Source of the DNA: Bacteroidales bacterium
GTDB lineage: Bacteria > Bacteroidota > Bacteroidia > Bacteroidales > WCHB1-69
Reading direction: 5' to 3'
Assembly (NCBI GenBank): GCA_017443175.1
Contig: JAFSOZ010000009.1
Span: 1 to 42,559 of the forward strand
DNA: 42,559 bases
A program made the translations under genes and the position numbers. The first letter of the stretch is position 1; each line of letters starts with the position of its first letter. Positions 31,283-40,300 of this stretch are shown piece by piece. The notes beneath the pieces are model-generated. The model did no database searches. It was not told the origin of the DNA and saw only the letters and a program-made list of their open reading frames with translations.

Positions 31283-31384
31283 TATATTCGCACCTTGATT
31301 GTATTATGTGCTTAAAATAGAATAGGATTAACACAAATAATTGATAATCAATAAATAATATAATATTAACAAAAAAACTACAGT
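31283..31384 (+). promoter_or_regulatory. Probable promoter and 5' leader of the giant surface-protein gene
   Basis: TATATTCG at 31283-31290 is a one-base-off match to TAnnTTTG. About 90 bases of AT-rich leader follow before the ATG, including the 13-base palindrome ATTGAT-A-ATCAAT at 31340-31352. No clear -33 element at normal spacing. Confidence 0.4.
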
Positions 31385-34300
31385 ATGAAAAAATTCGACA
31401 CTTTGAAAACTTTGACACGCACGATGCAAAGTTTTGTGGCCATGATGTTAGTGACATTGATGGCTGTTGGTAGTGTAGTAGCGCAGACAACCTACTCACA
31501 CACCATTACTGTTAAGACTTGGAGCGCTCTTGGCGAACAGTCTTTGAACGGAGTAAACTGGACTGCAACCGGCACCGCAACAGATGGCGGTTATTTCGGC
31601 TACGACAACACGAAAGGCCAACAGTTCGGTTCCGGCTCTAAGCCGTTCTCCGCACTGACACTCACAACTTCCGAGATTGCCGGAACCATCACTTCTGTGA
31701 AGGTGAACACCTCCGGCGCAAACAGTGTTAACGCCACATTCAAAGTGAAAGTGGGCGACACCTATTTCACCTCTGGCGAAGCGGATCATATTGCCGTGAC
31801 CAACACTGCCACCGACTATACCTTTACAGGTTCCGCTTCCGGCGCAGTGGCTTTGGAATGGGCTCAGACTTCTTCAAAAGCCCTCTACATCAAATCCATC
31901 GAGGTTACTTATACTCCCGCAGGTGTGGCAGTGGCCGCCCCGACATTCGCTCCGGGGGCCGGACTCTATTACACGGCACAAAATGTGGCTATCTCCTGTG
32001 AAACCGCAGATGCCATTATCCACTACACACTGGATGGCACGGCTCCTACAGCCCAGTCTCCTATCTACAGCACTCCTATCGCTGTGAACACTACTACCAC
32101 GATCAAGGCTATCGCTGTTAAAGGCACTGACAGCAGCACCGTGGCTTCCGCAACCTATACCTTCCCGATTGAAGTGGCCAGCATTGCCGCTTTCAAGGCT
32201 GCCAACACTGCAACCAACAGCACCGTTTACAAAATCACGGGCGATGTGACCTTCGTGTTTAAGAATGGTGCAAACATCTACGTTCAAGATACGACCGGCG
32301 GTTTGCTGATTTACGATCAAGGTACCAGTGTCATTACCCGTACTTATACGGAAGGTGATGTCATCTCCGGAGGTGTTTACGGTTCCTGTACACTGTACAA
32401 TGGTTTGGTTGAGTTGATTCCGACCAGAGATCTCGCCGCTTCCACCATCAACACCGGTGCCGTGGCTCCTATCGTGGCCACCGTTGCCGACATCAAAGCT
32501 AACTACGCCCAGTTTGAGTCTAAGTTGGTGACGATTTCCGATGTGACCTTTGCAGGCGGTTCCTTCAATACCAGTTCCGCTACCAACATCAATGTGGAGC
32601 AGGATGGTGAAACCATGCAGGTGCGCAACGTTTACAAAACTTTGTCCATGACCATCCCCGCTGGATTCAAGGCTAATGTGACCGGCTTTGTGCTGCGTTA
32701 CAACAACAACTTCCAGTTGGCTCCGCGTGCCAATGAAGATGTTCAATTCGGTGCGGTGACCTTGCCCTATATGGTTGACTTCGACCAGAATGTTGACCCG
32801 GGTTTTGTTATTGCCAACGGTAACTACACCGACAAATGGTATATTGGCCAGGCACAGGGTTTCGACAACAACAAGTTGTACATCTCCTCCAACAACGGAG
32901 TGACCAACAAGTATGATGTCAACGCCTATTCAGATGTGTTGGCCTACCGTGATGTTATCATTCCGGAAAACGGTGCCGTACTGAACTTCGACAGCCGTAC
33001 AATGGGTGAGAATGGTGATGTATTAGTAGTATATATATATAATTACAGCGCCGATGAATATTACACGATATTTTGGGAATATGATGAACCCGAATGGAAC
33101 CATATCAATATGCCCATCAGTCCTGAATATGCCGGCCTGGGCCAATTGGTGTTCCGTTGGGTTAACAACGGTAACGGACAGGGTGAGCAATTCCCGATAG
33201 CCATTGACAACATCTCCCTCACGGAGGCCGTTTGCGCACAACCCATCGCGCTGAACGTGACCGTGAATGATGCCAATGCAGTGGTTACCTGGACAGCCGC
33301 TGACACCACACAAAATGCCTGGACCCTTGAGTACAAACTCGAGGACCACAACGAGTGGTACAGCGTGAATACCACCACACCGACCGCCACCCTCACCGAC
33401 TTGCAGGGCAGCAGCAACTACAACGTGCGCGTGAAAGCCAACTGCGGCAGCGAGAGCAGCGAGTGGACCTATGCCAACTTTGCAGTGGGTTGTGTGAATG
33501 GCACAATTACAGAAGAAACGTTGACATTTGGCAATGAAACAAGTACGCCTAACAATATGCTTCCTTTTGCTGGTTATTATTACCATTCCTACACTCAACA
33601 ATTGATAACAGAGGAAGAATTAGCTGAACAAGGTATTATACCAGGAAGCACCATCAATCAAATCGGTTTCGACTATTATTATGCAACTTCTACAGTGCGT
33701 CCTATTATGATAGGTATGGCCAACACAACTGAGGTTTCTTTCGGCAACAGCTTTATATCCAATAATGAGTTCACAACCGTTTATGCTTCAGAATGTCAAG
33801 AGTTTTCCAATGAAAACAACAATTGGGTTATGATGACCCTTTCAACACCGTTTACTTATACAGGTGGTACACTTGCAATTTCGATGTTGATGGACTATAC
33901 CACAAACTCAAGTTGTTTCACGCAATATGATGGTACTTATCGTTTTTATCAATCCAATGTTGGTTCCAACGTTTCAAGAGTTTTTTATTGTGATGGATCT
34001 AGCACGGGTAATAATATAACGTTTAATGCTAACGGACAACCTACATCCACATATTCATATACGTATACTAATAACTATGCATATCGTAACAATATAAGAT
34101 TTAATGTCACTGTCAATAATTGTAACGACCAACTCGCTTGTGCAGCTCCTACAGCTGTGACCGTGACTGACGTTACCGAAAACAGCGCTGTTATCACTTG
34201 GAGCGGCAATGCTACAAACTACTCTTTCGAGTACAAGACTGGCAATGACGATTGGACTGTGGTTCCTGTGAGCGACACCACCTACACCCTTACGGGCCTC

Positions 34301-37300
34301 ACCCAGAAGACCGAATACCTCGTGCGCGTGAAAGCCATTTGCGGCGAGAACAACAACAGCCTCTACACCGAGGAAATTCCGTTCGCCACGCTCAGCATTT
34401 GTCCTATTGTGACCAACATCGAGACCTCCAACCTTTCCACCACCACCTCCATTTCCTGGACACCCGGTAGCAACGAGAATGAGTGGAATCTCCGTTTCCG
34501 CCCGGTTGGCTCCAACGAATGGGTGAACCTCCATATCAGCGGTATCGCTTCCACCACCTTCGGCGGTTTGCAAGACCAGACTGATTACGAAGTGGAAATC
34601 ATGGCTCTTTGTGATCCTACCGACGAAGACAACCAAAGCTCTTGGGCTCACTATGAGTTCACCTCCGGTTGTGCTCCGTTCGAACTTCCTTTCGAAGAGG
34701 GCTTCGCTTCCACAACCCGTCCCGACTGCTGGGAATCCAATGGTATCATCTTCAATGGCACGGTTGCTGTGGCTGACTCTGCCGCTGAATGGTTGATGAC
34801 TCCGCCGGTACAAATCCCTGGCGACAACAAAACCTATATCGTGGTTGACATGCAAGGCACCGCTTCCCTCATGGCTTCCTACAGAGGTACTCAAATGAAC
34901 CGTTTCACCGAGATTGCCATGTTGGGCAACGATGAAACCGGCCACTACATCATTGAAATTCCTGCTTCCTTAAAAGACAAAGCCGTCAACTTCATGTTCC
35001 TGGCTTCCGAAAACTTCAGCATCGACAATGTGGAATTCACCCAGTGCGCTTTCGTTCCGGTCAACCTCACCGCAGCCAACCCGCTCAACAACGCTGTTGA
35101 ACTTACCTGGAACGGTATCAACAACAACGGTTGGGTAGTGGAATACGCCAAGACCGGTACTGACAGCTGGACTTCCGTCTTTATTGATCAAACCACCGAC
35201 ACCGTGACCTACACGCTCACGGGTCTCGAGGGTAGCACCAGCTATAAATTCCGTGTACGTACGACTTGCGCCGGCGGCTTCACCAGCAAGCCTTCCAACG
35301 AGGCTACGGCGACCACCCGTTGCGACGCAGTCGCTGTGCCGTACGAAGATTTCGATGGCATTACGAGCACGCTCGATTGCTGGACCCCGTTCTTTACCGG
35401 TACAAGCAATCTTAGTTATGTAGATGAGACCTGGGCTGGTAAACTGCAGATGTACAACTATTATAACCGTACACTCGACTCCACCGACAACACCGCTCTC
35501 GGCGATTTGTATGCTATCCTGCCTACGATGGACACCGCTCTGAATGCGCTCCAGATCAACTTCACGGCTGAAACCTACTTCTCCAGCGATCCTGATGTAG
35601 TATTCCAATTGGGTGTGGTGACCGACATCAACCGTCCGGCCCAGACCTTCAGACAGCTTGGAACTGACTATACTGCCGTTTACACTCCTGCTAATTATAC
35701 ATACATCCTCAACAATGTGGACTACGCCGGCAATCTGGCCTTCCGCGTGAAGAAATCCAATGAAACGAAAGACTTGCGTCTCTCCAACATCAAGGTTGAA
35801 AACATTCCTGCCTGCCAGAAACCTCGTAACCTCGTGGCTGTTCCGCTTACAGAAAATTCCATGGAGTTGAGATGGAACAAGATCGGTAATCAACCGCGTT
35901 GGGAAATCAAATACATGAAAGTCTATAGTGAATATTCCGACTTTGATCCCGACAATTCAGGAACGCTGGCTACCGCCAACTCCTCTCCTCGTATCTTCAA
36001 CAATCTCGAATATGGTGCATGGTATGTGTTCTACATGCGTACCAAGTGCGGTGAAGGCGAATACAGCGATGGTTGGGTTGGACCTATCAGAAAACAACTT
36101 TTGATAGACTACAACATTGCCAACACGCCCAATGTAACTTCTTGCAATGGTAATGTGGTGTTTGAAGATACGACAAGTGCTGCTGCTACCTACACCATGG
36201 TTATTAATCCGGGCAACGCCGACAGCTGGATTGAACTGACGGGTAACATTAACCTTGGCACAGGCAACAACCTCTATGTGTATGATGGCACTGCCGTGGA
36301 TGAAACAAAGATTCTTGCAGCTTTCCGTTCAGAAAGCGGTAATATAGGTATGGTTATGCCGTTCTGTGAGCACGCCCTTACTTTGCGTTTGGAGAAATCA
36401 GCCAACTCCAATCCTGTTTTGGATATCCAAATCAATTGCGGCGACGTACCTACCTGCTCCGCTCCGATGAATGTGGCATACAATGAGCTAACGAACACCC
36501 TTACTTGGGATGCTGGCTGCTGGGGCACTCCTGAAAGCTACTCCATCCCACTGCAAGATGCACAAGGAAATATTGTTCTGTCACTGACTTCTACCACCAC
36601 CAGCGTGGTGATTCCGGTTGAAAACCTTTCCAATGGTACTTACATTGCCATGGTATTCCCTATTTGCAACGGCCAAGAGGGGACGGGTGTTTGGACCGAG
36701 TTCGACAGAGTTGCTTGCGCAGATCCGACAAACTTTACAGCGAATATCACTGGCACTACTGCCCAACTCACTTGGAGTGGTAATGCTGCATTAGGTTATG
36801 AGGTGGGATACAAGTTGCACGGTGCTTACACTTGGAACACGGACAATGTGACCACTACCAGCTACACCATAACTGGGCTGGACGACGATGTTGATTATGA
36901 TTTCCGCGTGAGAGCAATCTGTAATGCTTCTGACCAGAGTGCTTACGTTACAACCACAGGACATGTGAACTGTATAACAACCCAAGCTGTAGCTGAAGAT
37001 GTTGTTACCGGAACAGGAACTTCTACCACATCTTATTTCCCGTCATATACGTACTATAAGTATTCATTGACTGAGCAGATCTATCTTTCCGATGAGTTAG
37101 GAGATGCTGGTGAAATCACAAGTGTTTCATTCCAGACAACGAACACGACTACCCGCAACCGCGATTTGGAAGTTTATATAGTAGCTACCAATAAAGCTAC
37201 ATTCACCAGCACATCTGACTGGATTCGCCCAACTGCAGAGGATCTTGTATTCAGTGGTCGTATTTCCACATCAGCACCTACATCCAATGGCTGGTTTACC

Positions 37301-40300
37301 ATTAATTTAGATAGACCTTTCGTATATAATGGCGACGACAACATCGTTTTGATAGTGGATGACAATACAGGAACGGGCAGTAGTTCTACTAGTGTTACCT
37401 ATACTACTACAAGTCCTAACTATAGAGCTATGTACAAGTATGACAATACAAACAATCTTGATCCGACATCAATAACTGTATCTGCAAGCTCAAGAAGTTA
37501 TAATCGCAATAATGTAAGATTCCATTTTGAGAACAGGATAGTTTGTGATCCTGTGGTTTCTTGTCCGGCTCCGAGCAATGTGGCTATAGCTGGATGTAAC
37601 CAAACCTCAGTAACTATTAATTGGGACAAGGGAGGTAATGAAACAGAATGGATGGTGGTTTATACGCTTGGAAATAATGACCCAGTTTCTGCCACGGCAA
37701 CGGATACCTTCTATACTATCAACAATCTGGATGCTTCTACAACCTATACACTTGATTTCAGTGTATATGCTAATTGCGATGCAACTCATCAGTCTGCAGG
37801 AGATAGCAAAGTATTTACCTTTACTACGCCATGTCCGGCACAAAGTGTACCGTATGAAGAGAACTTCAACGATTATACAACAAGTGCAACAAGTAGCTCA
37901 GCTCCTTCAGGATATCCTAATCATACTATGCCTTCTTGTTGGTCATTCTTGAATATGAGTCAAACCACAGGCACTTATCCTCAGATATTCCTCTCAAGCA
38001 ATAGTAGTTATGCAACAAGTGGAAACTGTCTCTTCTTTAAATCCAGTTCAACCACGCCAGCATACGCTATATTGCCTGAGTTCACGGAAGATCTGTCTTC
38101 TTTGCAAATGACCTTCAAATATAGAAACGAAAGCACAGGTACATACAATGGAACACTACATGTGGGTTATATGACGAATATCAATGATCCGTCCTCATTT
38201 GTTGATCTCAAAACTTGCGCTCAAATAACATCACTGACCGAAGTAACCGTTAGTTTCGCTAATGTGCCGGCTTCTACTGGTAACCCGTATCACATAGCAT
38301 TTAAATACCAAGGTGGTAGTTCTAATAATTATTATTTGAGTATAGAAGATGTTGTGGTGGATATGGTTCCGACATGCGGAACACCTGATGTAGCAGTCAG
38401 TGGATTCTCTGCCACTATCACACCTAGTACATCATCTTTGAACACCCCTGTTGCTTATGAGTTAACAATAGGCAATGAGACTCAAATTGTGAATGCAACG
38501 AATAACAATGTTGACTTGTCAACACTCTTCACTTTGCAACCGCAAACGAATTATTCGCTGACCGTCAAATCTATTTGTGGTGTAGGTGACACATCTGCAG
38601 AAAATACAGTTTCATTCACCACACCGTGTATGGCTTTATCTTTGCCTTATACGGAAAATTTCGAAGGAACGGTATTCCCGCCGGATTGCTGGAGCCAATC
38701 TTACGTATCCGGAACGCATGATTGGACTAGACAAACAAGCTCTTCTTATGGTTCCGGAACTTATGATGCAGGGTTCACGCATACAACCTCTGGTACAAAA
38801 ACCAGATTGCTTACACCGCAATTTGATTTAAGTGCCTACCATACTGTACAAATCAAATTCAAACATAGTCAAGCTGTATGGTCTGGAGACCAGGATGAAT
38901 TAAGAGTTTATTATCGTCCGTCCGCGGCTTCAAATTGGGTACAGTTGGCTGAATACACCGAAAGTATTACCACCATGCGTCAAGAACAAATCATACTTCC
39001 TGCTGCAGCTTTGACAGCTACCTGTCAGTTTGCTTTTGAAGCTTATGATTCCTATGGTCATGGTGTTTTTGTAGATGACTTTGTAGTGGAAGAGATTCCT
39101 ACCTGTTCCGCTCCTGAGGTTAGCTCTTTCAACATAGCATTTAACCCCGATCCTACGTTAACTTGGAGTCCGGGTTCAGTAGGAACTCCTGAAGGCTACA
39201 CATTGCAATACCGTGAGAACGGTACGGAGACGTTCACTGAGGTTACGACCCAGACCGCATCCTATACGTTCACTGGCTTGACGGAAGGTACTACCTACCA
39301 AGTGAGAGTGAAACAAGATTGCGGTGCTACAGATGGCCAATCCACATGGACACCGTGGTTGTCATTCAGGGTACCTTATACTTGTCTCTCTCAATATGAA
39401 CTCCCGTTCTTTGAAGACTTCGAAGAAAACAGTACGACCCGTGGTTGCTGGTTAGTATCAGATGTTGACCACGACGGATACAACTGGACATTTTTCGTCA
39501 ATTCCAATTATACACATAGTGGAGATTATTGTATGGCTTCTCCGTCGTATGATGATAATTACGGTGCACTCAATTCTGACAACTGGTTGATTTCTCCGGC
39601 TATTCATATTTCAGCCCCGGCACAGTTGTCTTTCTGGGCTTCCAGTGTCGATCCCAGTTACCTTGATCACTTCAGTGTTTATGTAGATACCACGATTAAC
39701 GGACTTCTTACAGCAACACCGTTGTTGAGCAACATAGAAGCTCCCTACACTTATACAGAATACGCCGTGGATTTGGATGCATATCTGAATAAAACCATTT
39801 ATATTGCATTCCGCCATGCAGATGAAGATGAATATTGGTTGCTGTTAGACGACATTGCCATAACCACGCATTCTTCATGTTCCGCTCCTATGGGTTTGGC
39901 ATTCGAAAACGATACGCTTAACTGGAACAATGGCATCTATGGTACGCCTGCAAGTTACAATGTCCGTTATCGTTTGCAAGGTGACACTGTTTGGACAGAA
40001 GCTGTTGCAGCCACCAACTTCTTTACTCCTGTTCGTTGGGAATCCAATAGCGATTATGAAGCACAAGTGCAGACAAATTGCGGCAATGACGATCTTTCTG
40101 AATGGAGCGATATTCTGCAATTCCATACTCCGGTCACTTGCTTCACGCCGACCGAGTTGACAGTGACAGATGTAACAGATCGCGGTGCTACTATCACTTG
40201 GAATGATAGTCACAACCAAACCAACTATGCCGTTGAATACAAGGCCGAAGGTGAAACTGCCTGGACAACCGTGGCAGTTGCTTCCACCCGCACCTTAACC

